Below are positions 1-9,045 of a DNA stretch of 64,000 nucleotides, piece after piece (the stretch's first letter is position 1; every line of letters begins with the position of its first letter). Under the pieces are notes generated by a model that saw nothing but the letters and a program-made list of their open reading frames with translations, was not told the DNA's origin and did no database searches. The translations under genes were made by a program, and so were the position numbers. Origin of the DNA: Devosia algicola (GTDB lineage: Bacteria; Pseudomonadota; Alphaproteobacteria; Rhizobiales; Devosiaceae); NCBI RefSeq assembly GCF_028816455.1, contig NZ_CP118246.1:496001-560000 (forward strand). The letters are read 5' to 3'.

Positions 1-1
1 C

Positions 2-538
2 GCGCTTGTCGGGTTGATCCTTGCCGCGGTGATCACTCAGTTTCCGTTCGCCGAAAAGATCATTACCCCCTATATCCTGCTATTGGTCACCACTCCCATG
101 TTGGCCTTGGTCCCGCTACTGATCCTGCGCTTCGGCTTTGGTTATACGCCGCGCATTATCGCTGTTGCATTGGCAGCCGGGCCAATGGTGATGATCAACG
201 CTGCAACAGGCTTTCGCCGGGTGGATCGCGGAAAGATCGCGCTCGCGCGCTCCTATGGCGCATCAACGCTGCAGATATTCTGGAAAATTCGCGCGCCTAT
301 GGCGCTGCCCATGATCTTTGTCGGCTTGATGGTTGGTTCGATTTTTGGACTGCTGACTGCCGTCGGCGCCGAAATGGTTGGGGGTGGTTTTGGCCTTGGC
401 AACCGTCTCACCTCCTATTCTTCTATGATCCAGATGCCCCAGTTCTTCGCTGTGGTGCTGATCCTCTCGATCCTTGGCATTCTCATCTATGTGCTCTTCT
501 TCCTGCTCGGGAAGAAGTTTGCAAGTTGGGAGGCCTGA
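2..538 (+). CDS. ABC transporter permease, SsuC/TauC type (5' truncated)
   Basis: The gene enters from the left edge already open, so its N-terminus is missing. About 178 residues remain, with several hydrophobic membrane segments and an EAA-type cytoplasmic loop (ARSYGASTLQIFWKIRAP) that contacts the ATPase in inner-membrane ABC importers. The loop and the downstream twin-arginine binding protein point to the nitrate/sulfonate/taurine/pyrimidine-precursor permease family. It ends 63 bases before the binding-protein gene and is probably co-transcribed with it. The ATPase is presumably upstream, outside the window. The substrate cannot be read from sequence; the neighbours suggest a carbon source rather than sulfonate. 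Confidence 0.85.
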   Translation, partial: ALVGLILAAVITQFPFAEKIITPYILLLVTTPMLALVPLLILRFGFGYTPRIIAVALAAGPMVMINAATGFRRVDRGKIALARSYGASTLQIFWKIRAPMALPMIFVGLMVGSIFGLLTAVGAEMVGGGFGLGNRLTSYSSMIQMPQFFAVVLILSILGILIYVLFFLLGKKFASWEA

Positions 539-601
539 GGCAAAGGCCTGCCCGTGAATGGCAGGAAAGGACTACGAAACGACCATCAACAGGGGAATAA
601 C

Positions 602-1759
602 ATGGACAGATTTTCGCTGCACGGCCTGACCCGCCGCACCTTTCTGCAAGTCTCAGCCGCAGGCGTCGTTACGGCCACCGTACTGGGAGGCGTTCGCGAC
701 GCCGCCGCAGCTCCGTACTCGAAATTCACATGGATCTCGCCGCGCGGCACGCTCGAAGTGCTCGACGACTACGGCTATTGGATCGGCAAAAAAATGGGCT
801 ACTTCGACGATCTGGGAGTCGATGAAGAATTGCAGCCCGGCCCGTCCGACGGCACCGCGACGGTCAAGTTTGTCGATGTTGGCCAGGCCGACATGGGCTT
901 CCCGTCACCGGGCATTTTCGCTTTCGCTCTCGAGAACGGCATGAAACTCAAGTCCGCCTACCATTGGGGCGCGCTTGATACGTTCAGTCTGGCTTTCCGC
1001 AAAGGCGAGGGCACCAATGACCTCAAAACCCTTGAGGGAAAAACCATTCTACTCGGTTCTGCGGCGTGGCAGTCGATTGTTGATCCGATGCTGGCGGTTC
1101 ACGGAGTGGACATCACAAAGATCAAATATGTCGAAGCCGGCTGGCCCACTTGGGGCACAGCGCTTGCCGCTGGCCAGGGGGATGCCGCTCTCGCTTGGGA
1201 AGGGCTGCGGGCCGAGTGGATCGGATCTGGTCTGGACTTCGAATACTGGCTTGGTGTGCAGCGCTCGCCGTTGTTTGCCAACACCTACGTCGTCCGCGCT
1301 GAAGACCTTGAGGACCCAGACAAAAAAGCCTTCTTGATCAAGTACCTGCGTGCCTGGTCGATGGGTCTCGAGTTTGCGACCCATAATCCAATGGCCGCTG
1401 TCGATGCTGTATTTCAGCAGTTCCCGTCGCTGGCCTCCAATATTGGGCCGGATCTGGGTGCCATGTCGATCTTGCAGCAGAGCAACGTCGTGCGCGGTGA
1501 CATGTCAAAGCGCAAAGGCTGGGGCGACCACGATATGGCGGCTTGGCAGATCTTTTTCGACGAGATCTACAAACTCAAGCAGGTCAGCAATCCGATCAAG
1601 GCCGAGGACGTCTGCACCAATGAGTTGATCGAGGCGGCAAACGACTTTGATCACGAAAAGGTTAAAGCCGATGCCGCTGCCTACGAACTTCCTGCCGAAC
1701 TCGCTGCCGTCGACATCGATGAAGTGAGGTCTCATTTGTTCGATCAGGCCGTATCCTGA
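602..1759 (+). CDS. ABC transporter substrate-binding protein, SsuA/THI5-like
   Basis: Periplasmic binding protein of about 385 residues. The N-terminus has a twin-arginine export signal (RRTFLQVSAAG) ending near AAAAPYS, so it is exported folded. The start at 602 is chosen because an AGGGG Shine-Dalgarno precedes it and the Tat signal begins there; an in-frame GTG at 554 would only add a basic extension. The mature part resembles the NMT1/SsuA family (VGQADMGFPSP, ALAWEGLRAEW). It is paired with the permease just upstream and followed by oxidoreductase and hydrolase genes, so it probably captures the compound that this island degrades. Confidence 0.85.
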   Translation: MDRFSLHGLTRRTFLQVSAAGVVTATVLGGVRDAAAAPYSKFTWISPRGTLEVLDDYGYWIGKKMGYFDDLGVDEELQPGPSDGTATVKFVDVGQADMGFPSPGIFAFALENGMKLKSAYHWGALDTFSLAFRKGEGTNDLKTLEGKTILLGSAAWQSIVDPMLAVHGVDITKIKYVEAGWPTWGTALAAGQGDAALAWEGLRAEWIGSGLDFEYWLGVQRSPLFANTYVVRAEDLEDPDKKAFLIKYLRAWSMGLEFATHNPMAAVDAVFQQFPSLASNIGPDLGAMSILQQSNVVRGDMSKRKGWGDHDMAAWQIFFDEIYKLKQVSNPIKAEDVCTNELIEAANDFDHEKVKADAAAYELPAELAAVDIDEVRSHLFDQAVS

Positions 1760-1825
1760 CACTAAACTGCCGCGGGCGGTCTCGAGCCGCCCGCGTTTAA
1801 TGGCAATTCACAAGGGGAGGGCGGT

Positions 1826-2912
1826 ATGCCCAACAAGGTTAGGGTACTCGTCATTGGTCTTGGCAACATGGGCAAGTCCCATGCAAGCGCCTATCACCGC
1901 AATGACGGCTTCGAAATCGTCGGATTGATGAGCCGGTCGATCAAGGGCAAAGAGATCCCCGCCGAATTGACCGGCTACCCCTTGTTCGAAGACTATGACG
2001 CAGCGCTAGCCGAAACCAGGCCCGACGCGGTGTCGATCAACTCATGGCCAAACAGCCATGCCGAATATGCGATCAAGGCGATCAATGCTGGCGCCCATGT
2101 GTTCATGGAAAAACCCTTGGCCACCAATATCGCCGACGCTGAGGCTGTGGTGAAACTGGCCCGCGAAAAAAACAGGAAACTGGTGCTGGGCTATATTCTG
2201 CGCGTGCACCCAAGTTGGATCAAGTTCATAGAACTGGGCCGCACGCTCGGCAAGCCTTTGGTCATGCGCCTGAACCTCAATCAGCAAAGCAGTGGCACTG
2301 CGTGGGCGTGGCACAAAAACCTCATCGACTCGCTGATACCGATCGTCGATTGCGGCGTGCATTATGTTGACGTGATGTGCCAGTTGACGGGCGCCAAGCC
2401 GGTGCGGGTTCACGGCATCGGCGCCAAATTGTGGGAGGAAGCCGACAAGCCCAACTACGGCCACCTGCATGTGACCTTCGATGATGGTTCAGTCGGCTGG
2501 TATGAAGCGGGCTGGGGCCCGATGATGAGCGAGGTCGCCTATTTCGTGAAAGATGTCGTTGGCCCGAAGGGTGCGGTTTCCATCGTTCCCGCGCCATCGG
2601 ATGAAAAAAGCAAGCTTGAGGAGCCTATCGGACTCCGCCGACATCGATCAGCACACTAAAACCGACGCCATTCGCTACCACCACGCCGAAGTCGGGCCCG
2701 ACAAGAATTTCGTCAAGAACGACGAGATTTTCACCATGAACGACGAGCCCGGGCACCAGGAATTGTGCGACCGCGAGCAGGCGTTTTTCCTGAAGTCCAT
2801 CCTTGAGGACATCGATCTGACCGAACAGATGGATGCCGCGGTCAATAGCCTGCGTATTGTGCTCGCGGCCGAGCAAAGCATCAATGAAGGGCGTACGGTC
2901 GATCTGGCCTGA
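1826..2912 (+). CDS. Gfo/Idh/MocA family oxidoreductase (frame broken once)
   Basis: NAD(P)-dependent sugar or cyclitol dehydrogenase family. The N-terminal Rossmann fold shows GLGNMG near residue 10, and the family Lys-Pro motif is seen in FMEKPLATN. The C-terminal substrate domain runs on in another frame after 2624. The break is GAGCCTATC where GAGCTATC is expected; removing one C at 2624/2625 joins the two parts into about 361 residues, normal for the family. A good Shine-Dalgarno (AGGGGAGGG) precedes the ATG. It lies between the binding protein and an amidohydrolase in one apparent operon. The substrate is not known. Confidence 0.85.
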
Positions 2913-2996
2913 CATAGTCCTTTCAATCATCCCGCAGTCTGCTCTAGCGATTGGCTTGTGTCCTGCCGCGTTGGGCGATGCACAGGGAGAATAGCA

Positions 2997-4208
2997 ATGA
3001 CTGAACCGGCAACTGCCAAGGGCTTCGATCTGGTGCTGCGCGGCGGCCACGTAATGGACGAACGCAACGGCGTTGATGGGGTGTTTGATATCGCGATCAG
3101 CGATGGCAAAATCGCTGCATTGGGACCCGATCTACCAACTGCCGGCGCACGAGTCGAAAACCTTGTCGGGTGCATCGTTGCGCCCGGCCTGATCGACATC
3201 CACACCCACGTCTATCACAAGGCGACCTCACTCAGCGTCGATCCTGGTATGATCGCGCGCCGCTCTGCCGTGACGACGCTGGTCGATGCCGGCAGTGCGG
3301 GTGCCGGCAATTACGACGGGTTCCGCGACTATGTGATGGCTCACTCGCCCTACCGGATTTTCGCCTTCCTGAACGTTTCATTTCCCGGCATTTTTGGCTT
3401 CGACAAGGGCATATCCATCGGCGAAGCGACTCTGCGTGAAATGCTGCCAGTGGACCGTTGCGTCGCCAAGATCGAAGCCAATCGTGATCGCATAATTGGG
3501 GTGAAAGTGCGCATCGGCGGACCGGTGACCGGCAAACTCGGCCTCGGGGCACTTGAGCTTGCGCTGGAGGCGGCCAATGAAGTCGGTCTGCCTTTAATGA
3601 CCCATATCGGGGGACCGCCGCCAAGTTATGCCGATGTTGTGGCCATGCTGCGGCCCGGCGATATCCTGACTCATTGTTTTCGACCCGATCCCAACTCTGC
3701 ACTGGGAACCGATGGCCAAATCCTTCCCGAAATTCGCGCGGCGCGCGAACGGGGCGTTTTGTTCGACATCGCCCACGGCATGGGGGCATTTGGTTATGCC
3801 ACCGCAGAGTCGGCCCTCGCTGCCGATTTCCCCCCAGACCTCATCTCCAGCGATGTGCATGTGATTGCGGTTGAAGGTCCGGGGTTTGATTTGCTGCACA
3901 CTATGAGCAAACTGCTTAACTGTGGCCTGACGCTGCAACAGGTTATCGGCATGTCGACCAACCGACCAGCGCTGGCTATTCGTCATCCAGAACTCGGTCA
4001 TTTGGGCGTCGGCGCCATTGCCGACATTACCGTGCTACGCCAGATGGACAGCAATTACGTGTTTGAGGATGTGGTCGGCACGCGCCGCCAAGGCACGACG
4101 CTACTCCAGCCTGAACGCGTCTATCTTGCAGGCAAGTCCATGGAGATTTCCCGCCGCCCCTTCGAGGAACCTTTCATTCCCGGCGGTCACCACAACCACC
4201 AGCACTGA
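2997..4208 (+). CDS. Amidohydrolase/deacetylase-family metallohydrolase
   Basis: A 403-residue enzyme of the amidohydrolase superfamily (dihydroorotase/adenine-deaminase-like). The metal-binding HxH is in DIHTHVYH, further metal histidines are in LMTHIGG and DILTHCFRPD, and the catalytic Asp is probably in ISSDVH. The start at 2997 follows a GGGAGA ribosome site; an upstream in-frame start at 2958 has none. It most resembles the poorly characterised EF_0837/AHA_3915-type amidohydrolases. By context it may open a cyclic amide or lactam, or deacetylate the imported compound; this is inference. Confidence 0.8.
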   Translation: MTEPATAKGFDLVLRGGHVMDERNGVDGVFDIAISDGKIAALGPDLPTAGARVENLVGCIVAPGLIDIHTHVYHKATSLSVDPGMIARRSAVTTLVDAGSAGAGNYDGFRDYVMAHSPYRIFAFLNVSFPGIFGFDKGISIGEATLREMLPVDRCVAKIEANRDRIIGVKVRIGGPVTGKLGLGALELALEAANEVGLPLMTHIGGPPPSYADVVAMLRPGDILTHCFRPDPNSALGTDGQILPEIRAARERGVLFDIAHGMGAFGYATAESALAADFPPDLISSDVHVIAVEGPGFDLLHTMSKLLNCGLTLQQVIGMSTNRPALAIRHPELGHLGVGAIADITVLRQMDSNYVFEDVVGTRRQGTTLLQPERVYLAGKSMEISRRPFEEPFIPGGHHNHQH

Positions 4209-4222
4209 GCCGGGGGGCCGTC

Positions 4223-5221
4223 TTAAAGTCGGATCACGTTGCCGGTGCGCGCCGACTCCTCGGCCGCCAGCGTCGCCTCAAGCGCCGCGGCGGCATCCTC
4301 GGGTCTTCCAACCGTGGGCGTGGTGCCCGTCAATGCGCAATTGGTGAAATAGGCAAATTCATCGCGCAGCGCGCCGCCTCGGACGCCTTCGAACATTGGC
4401 CAGTAAGTGATATCGGGCGAATGCAGCCGGTCTGCATCGACAATCCCAAGGTTGGGAAAGGTATCCTGAATATGGATAATGCCTTCGGTCCCAATGATCG
4501 ACATGCGCTCGTCGATATCGAACGGCGTCTTTTCAGGCATGCACCACACTGTTTCCAGCGTCGCAGTCGCGCCACCGGCGAACCGAAACATGGTCTGGCC
4601 GATATCTGGGTTTTTGAGGCCGCGCACGTCGACGGTTTGGGCATAGGCTGAAACGATGCGATCTTGTGTCAGCCACAACATGATGTCGGTGTCGTGTATG
4701 GCATCACCGACAATCGGGCCAATCTTGTTAAGGATGGTCGGAGTCCAGGCGGCGGGAATATTGCGGCGCGAACTCATGGCGACGATTTTGCCGATGCGTC
4801 CCGCTTCAATCGCCTGCTTGGCGGCGCGATAGCGTGGATTGAAGCGCACGATGTGCCCGATAAACAAGATACCCTTGGCGCCTTTAGCCGCGGCGACGAT
4901 CTTCTTTGCATCCTCGACTGTCGAGGCAATGGGTTTTTCCAAAAACACGTGCTTGCCCGCTTTTAGCGCGGCGATTGCAGGTTCGGTATGCTGGTCCCAC
5001 ATGGTGCAGATAGATACCGCGTCGATGTCCGGGTCCGCCAGCATGTCGTTGTAGTCCTGGTAGCGTTTGGCCACACCGAACTTGTCGGCCAAGGCCGATA
5101 GCCGATCCTCGGTACGGGTGCACAGTGCGGCCAGTTCCAAGTTAGGCAGGCCGATGATGGTGTCGCAGTGGATTTCTCCGAACCAGCCGAGGCCGATTAC
5201 GCCGATGCGCAACTTGTCCAT
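4223..5221 (-). CDS. Gfo/Idh/MocA family oxidoreductase
   Basis: A second, intact member of the family (332 residues), on the opposite strand to the first. It has the nucleotide-binding GLGWFG motif at residues 9-14 and the family motif FLEKPIAST. The start at 5221 is preceded by AAAGGAC; the longer frame would add about 24 residues with no ribosome site. It ends 14 bases from the convergent amidohydrolase gene and begins 11 bases after the SDR gene, so it belongs to the minus-strand operon VOC - TIM barrel - SDR - oxidoreductase. The likely role is oxidation or epimerisation of a sugar or inositol-like intermediate. Confidence 0.88.
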   Translation of the reverse strand: MDKLRIGVIGLGWFGEIHCDTIIGLPNLELAALCTRTEDRLSALADKFGVAKRYQDYNDMLADPDIDAVSICTMWDQHTEPAIAALKAGKHVFLEKPIASTVEDAKKIVAAAKGAKGILFIGHIVRFNPRYRAAKQAIEAGRIGKIVAMSSRRNIPAAWTPTILNKIGPIVGDAIHDTDIMLWLTQDRIVSAYAQTVDVRGLKNPDIGQTMFRFAGGATATLETVWCMPEKTPFDIDERMSIIGTEGIIHIQDTFPNLGIVDADRLHSPDITYWPMFEGVRGGALRDEFAYFTNCALTGTTPTVGRPEDAAAALEATLAAEESARTGNVIRL

Positions 5222-5232
5222 TTGTCGTCCTT

Positions 5233-6012
5233 TCAGAAATCTTCCAGTGTTATTTCTCGCGTCATCACGATATTTCCGGCCGTCAGACCGCAATCGACCG
5301 GAATGGCGGCGCCTGTAACGGCACTCGCAGCGTCAGAAGCCAAGAAAGCGATCACACGGGCCACCTCGTCGGGTTCAACAATACGACCCAGTGGGTACCA
5401 GCGCTCCAGCGTCTTGAGCACGTCGGGATCTTTGGCTTTTCTCGCGTCCCATAGAGGCGTCCGCACCGTTCCTGGCAACACGATATTGGTGCGAATGTTG
5501 TAGCGACCATATTCCAAGGCCAGCGCCTTGGTCATCGCGATCATGCCAGCTTTTGCGGCGCTATAGGCCGGATCACCAAGGGCTTGCAGGCCATTGACCG
5601 AACCAACATTGACGATGGCGCCACCCTGACGCTCAACCATCTGTGGCAATACGGCATGAGCACAATTGTAAGCGCCGTTGAGGTTGACGCTGATATCCTC
5701 TTCCCACCCCGCCGGGTCGGTTTTGGCAATTGTGGCGTGACGCGATAGCCCGGCATTGTTGATCAGAATATGCACGTCGCCGAATGTAGAAATTGCTGCA
5801 CGCGCCGTGTCGGGCGATGCAATGTCCGCCACGGCGGCCTGGATGGAGATTCCATCGGCTTGAAGTGCCGCTGCGAGCTCCAGCACAGCGTCACTGCGAT
5901 CGATCGCGCCGATGGTCGCCCCTTGCGCGCCAAAGAACCGACACAGGCCTTGCCCGATGCCACCGGCGGCACCTGTAATGGCAATGGTCTTTCCGGCGAA
6001 ATCGGCGCTCAT
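5233..6012 (-). CDS. Short-chain dehydrogenase/reductase (SDR)
   Basis: Classical SDR of 259 residues. It shows the coenzyme motif TGAAGGIGQG near the N-terminus, NNAG, a catalytic Ser in NVGSVNG, and the YSAAK active-site pair. The ATG at 6012 overlaps the stop of the upstream gene (ATGA) and has AAGGA before it, so translation is probably coupled. It is most like sugar or polyol dehydrogenases and 3-oxoacyl reductases; the substrate is not determinable. Its position between two carbohydrate-type genes suggests a polyol or sugar-acid oxidation step. Confidence 0.88.
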   Translation of the reverse strand: MSADFAGKTIAITGAAGGIGQGLCRFFGAQGATIGAIDRSDAVLELAAALQADGISIQAAVADIASPDTARAAISTFGDVHILINNAGLSRHATIAKTDPAGWEEDISVNLNGAYNCAHAVLPQMVERQGGAIVNVGSVNGLQALGDPAYSAAKAGMIAMTKALALEYGRYNIRTNIVLPGTVRTPLWDARKAKDPDVLKTLERWYPLGRIVEPDEVARVIAFLASDAASAVTGAAIPVDCGLTAGNIVMTREITLEDF

Positions 6013-7202
6013 GAGTTGTCCTTGAGGGCTTCGCCAATCCAGGCCAGATTGCGCGGTCGCAAATGGCCCCAATTGTAAAAGGCCAACTCGTCAACACCGC
6101 CAGCCTCGCAATGCCGCGACGGCATCCAAAAATTCGCCCTTGCTGGCGAGGTCTGGGTATGAAGGACGTAATATGGCACGCAATGTGCCATTGCCGCGCA
6201 GCCGCCGCTTGATGTCGAAAAGATCGGCCGCGACCCGCGCAGCGCTGGGCTCATAAAAACAAGCTTCGACAATGCCGGTTGCCTCGGCCAAGGCCTTGAG
6301 ATCGCTGCCTTCATACCAGGCGCCGCCCGTCGGCCGCGCGACTGACGGAATTACCGCCACCGTCGCATCGGCGCGTACTGTCGCGCGTATCTCAGCCACG
6401 AGCGCCGTCACCACGCCGCTGCGGTAGTCAAGCAAGCGGCGCAGATCGCCGTCGGACACGATATCGGCCCGCCAGAAGGCGTCGGCCATGTCGGTGGGAA
6501 AATCCACGTCGCTGTCAAAATAGTGCGCGATGTCTGCTGCCACCTGCGCCTTGAGGCGACGGGCATCGATTCCCATCAGTTCGGCACCGGCAATGCAATG
6601 CTCGCAAAAACACAGGCCCAGCATGTTTTCGAGCCACGGATTGGATTGCAACAACGCAAATTCGTGGTGATAGCCATGCGCATATGGGGTAAACCCCGGT
6701 GCTTCCAGGGATATCCCTGCCACGGGATAGGTCTCTGTGACGTCTTTGGCGAGCCCGATGGCATAGGCGCGTGCTTCGGGTGCTGACGGGCATAGATTGT
6801 AATAGTAGGGGTCGCCAAAGGCGTTGCGGACTACCGAATCGGGATGCGCCATGCCCAGTGCTGTATTGTGCAGCAATACCAGCCACACGTTGATCTGCAT
6901 GTCCCCCCCATCAGTCAGCCTCGCGCAGAATATCGATCTGCCCGAGCATCGTGTTGGCCACCGGTTTGATTGCGCCATAACGCGCTGGATTGGCGTTGAA
7001 ATAGACCGTCCCGTCCTCGGGGAAGTACACTTTTCCGGCCTTGCCATGTGGCCGAAGGAACTTGCCAGCATGATAACTGCCGGCAATCGTGACAGTGTCG
7101 AGTCCTAGGCTCGCGAAATTGGGTGATAGCCTGTGGCACGCCGACTTCGGCCAAGTCCCAGGCATAGGTGTAGAGCGCCTTGTAGCTCAATTGCCGAACC
7201 AA
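6009..7202 (-). CDS. Uncharacterised TIM-barrel-like protein (frame broken three times)
   Basis: I do not recognise a named family. Three extra bases (at 7109, 6919 and 6104, each inside an AGCT) split one gene into four pieces; removing them gives a continuous protein of about 396 residues, with no stop between the VOC gene and the SDR gene. Features: a beta-strand/His-rich centre (NVWLVLLHNTALG, SLEAPGFTPYAHGYHHEF), a cysteine cluster LGLCFCEHC, and alternating helices typical of glycoside-hydrolase-like barrels. The start is uncertain: TTG at 7202 directly follows AAGGAAGG, and an in-frame TTG at 7190 has better spacing. It is co-transcribed with VOC, SDR and oxidoreductase genes, so a carbohydrate-related role is plausible but unproven. 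Confidence 0.6.
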
Positions 7203-7534
7203 CCTTCCTTCAGATAGCGCATATACTCAAAGATCGCTCCGTGCTTGCGCACGAAGGCCACCTCGAGGAAATCGCCGACGATGAACGGGGGAATCAGGAT
7301 TTCGACACCAGGTGCAGCCAGGTGCAACTCCAGGTCATCGACACGATAGGCCACATGCGGATTGTCGCGCACGGCGGCCGGCACAGTGCTGTCGGGCGCG
7401 TAGCGCAAAAATTCGATGTGTTCGGGATGCTGTTTGGGATTGGTGACCCAGATCCGGCTTTGCTCTACCCAGTCTTCCTGCGGCTGCGGCTCCGTGGTGG
7501 TGATCCCAACATGGTCAAACACAAAGGTAGACAC
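7187..7534 (-). CDS. VOC (glyoxalase/bleomycin-resistance fold) family protein
   Basis: A small single-domain protein of 115 residues with the vicinal-oxygen-chelate pattern: FDHVGITT at the start, HVAYRVDDLE in the middle and FVRKHGAIFEYM near the end, giving the His and Glu metal ligands typical of the fold. The GTG at 7534 is chosen because GGAGGT lies 5 bases upstream; the longer TTG frame at 7555 has no such site. It is the first gene of the minus-strand operon and diverges from the RpiR regulator. It is likely an isomerase or lyase acting on an intermediate; the substrate is unknown. Confidence 0.75.
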   Translation of the reverse strand: MSTFVFDHVGITTTEPQPQEDWVEQSRIWVTNPKQHPEHIEFLRYAPDSTVPAAVRDNPHVAYRVDDLELHLAAPGVEILIPPFIVGDFLEVAFVRKHGAIFEYMRYLKEGWFGN

Positions 7535-7753
7535 GGCGCACCTCCGAAACAGCAATCCGCTCAGTTGGCGCAGCCGAGCCAGAGCGCTGTGAAATCATGT
7601 TACACAATCCGCGGACTCGCAAGAGGTAATTTCCAGTTGCTTGTCATATGGCGAAATCGAGCCAAAACCCGGCATCTGCTCACTGAAAACGCGCGTCAGA
7701 CGGCATGCGTCCGAGGTGACGCACTTTTGATATTTGCGACGCCACGCGAACTC

Positions 7754-7768
7754 TGTAATTATATTTCA
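7754..7768 (+). promoter_or_regulatory. Candidate RpiR-family operator
   Basis: TGTAATTATATTTCA is an imperfect inverted repeat placed 18 bases before the RpiR-family start codon, in the 252-base divergent gap with the VOC operon. It resembles sites described for HexR, a member of the same family. The regulator is therefore inferred to control itself and the VOC-TIM-SDR operon. The only support is symmetry and position. Confidence 0.4.
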
Positions 7769-7786
7769 GGTTTTGGAGTGGGTTGA

Positions 7787-8731
7787 ATGGTCAAAAAAAC
7801 AACCGTCGATCAAGCAGCTACTAATGTCGAGATTGATTTGATTTCACGTATGCAAAGGGCAGAGGATCTGCTGTCGCCTGCCGAACGGCGGGTCGCCGCC
7901 GCCGTGCGGCAGGACTATGACGCAGCCACCAGGTTGACGATTGCGGACCTTGCATCACGCGCTGGGGTCAGCCAGCCCAGCGTCACCCGATTTGCCCGCT
8001 CGGTAGGATGCGCCTCGTTCAACCACTTCAAGATTAGTCTGGCAACGACGTTGGCCGTGGCCTCGGCCTATCTCAAATCGGACCGCGTGTTTGACGACGA
8101 TATTGGTCAACTGGCCAAGAGCGTGATGCAGCGCGCCGCCAATGCCGTGCGCGATTGTCTCGAGCAACTCGACACCATTGCCGTCGGTCAGGCGATAGAC
8201 GCGATGGCGACGGCGCGGCGGATCGATATTTACGGGCAGGGCGGGGGATCTGCTGTCATGGCAGAAGACGCCAAATTACGTCTGTTTCGTCTCGGTATTC
8301 CGGTATCGGCCTACACTGATGGGCATCAACAGCGGATGTCGGCAGCAACCTTGCAGCCGGACGATGTCGTATTTGCGATCTCAAATAGCGGTCGCTCAAA
8401 GCCAGTTGTCGAGGCAGCACGGATCGCTGCTTCCTTCGGGGCCACGACGATTGCGCTGACCCGACCCGATACGCCATTGGCCCACGCCGTTGCCATCACC
8501 ATCCCTATCGTAATTGCCGAGGATGACGATGTGCTCGCGCCCACGCCATCGCGCTACGCGCATATGGCCGTCATCGACACCCTCGCAACCGGCGTCGCAA
8601 GCCGCCTTGGTGAACGCGGGCGACAGGCGTTGCGTCGAGTTCGCTACACGCTTTCGACCATAGGAATCGCCATTCCTACGCCATCGACCGACCCAACTTT
8701 GGTCATGCAGGCGCTGGGAGATCGCGAATAG
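7787..8731 (+). CDS. MurR/RpiR family transcriptional regulator
   Basis: A 314-residue regulator with the two standard domains. The N-terminal helix-turn-helix spans about residues 35-80 (TIADLASRAGVSQPSVTRFA). The C-terminal SIS sugar-phosphate-binding domain is seen in IYGQGGGSAVMAEDA and FAISNSGRSKPVVEAA. Such proteins usually sense a phosphosugar or sugar acid and repress the nearby catabolic genes. It diverges from the VOC operon and precedes the dehydratase gene. The start at 7787 has GGAGTGGG upstream. The ligand is not known. Confidence 0.9.
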   Translation: MVKKTTVDQAATNVEIDLISRMQRAEDLLSPAERRVAAAVRQDYDAATRLTIADLASRAGVSQPSVTRFARSVGCASFNHFKISLATTLAVASAYLKSDRVFDDDIGQLAKSVMQRAANAVRDCLEQLDTIAVGQAIDAMATARRIDIYGQGGGSAVMAEDAKLRLFRLGIPVSAYTDGHQQRMSAATLQPDDVVFAISNSGRSKPVVEAARIAASFGATTIALTRPDTPLAHAVAITIPIVIAEDDDVLAPTPSRYAHMAVIDTLATGVASRLGERGRQALRRVRYTLSTIGIAIPTPSTDPTLVMQALGDRE

Positions 8732-9045
8732 AAAAACTTAGCGCGCGAGGCCAGACAGTATGCAGGAACCGAACCGCAAAAAGCCCAAATTCGGCGTTCA
8801 CACCCCTCTCGGTCGTTCGCTCTCAGAATTTGCTGTCCCGAAAGCTGCAATTCCCAGGCAGTAACAGCAGCGCTGCCAACTGCAATCTGAGCCGAGGTTG
8901 GACGGGTGGAAAACGCTGGCAATCTCTGACCGACTATCGTCACGCGATGTTGACTAAAAATGTTGTCCACATCATCAATGTCGCACTGGCAACTCACATG
9001 GTGACCAATCGATGTCGCCCGATCAAACCCTGAAAGAATGCTGAC
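8732..9045. other. Gap without a recognisable gene
   Basis: This 314-base stretch lies between the RpiR regulator and the dehydratase. Short open frames here show no ribosome site or family resemblance. I see no convincing terminator or long repeat. It probably carries the promoter of the dehydratase gene. Confidence 0.5.
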
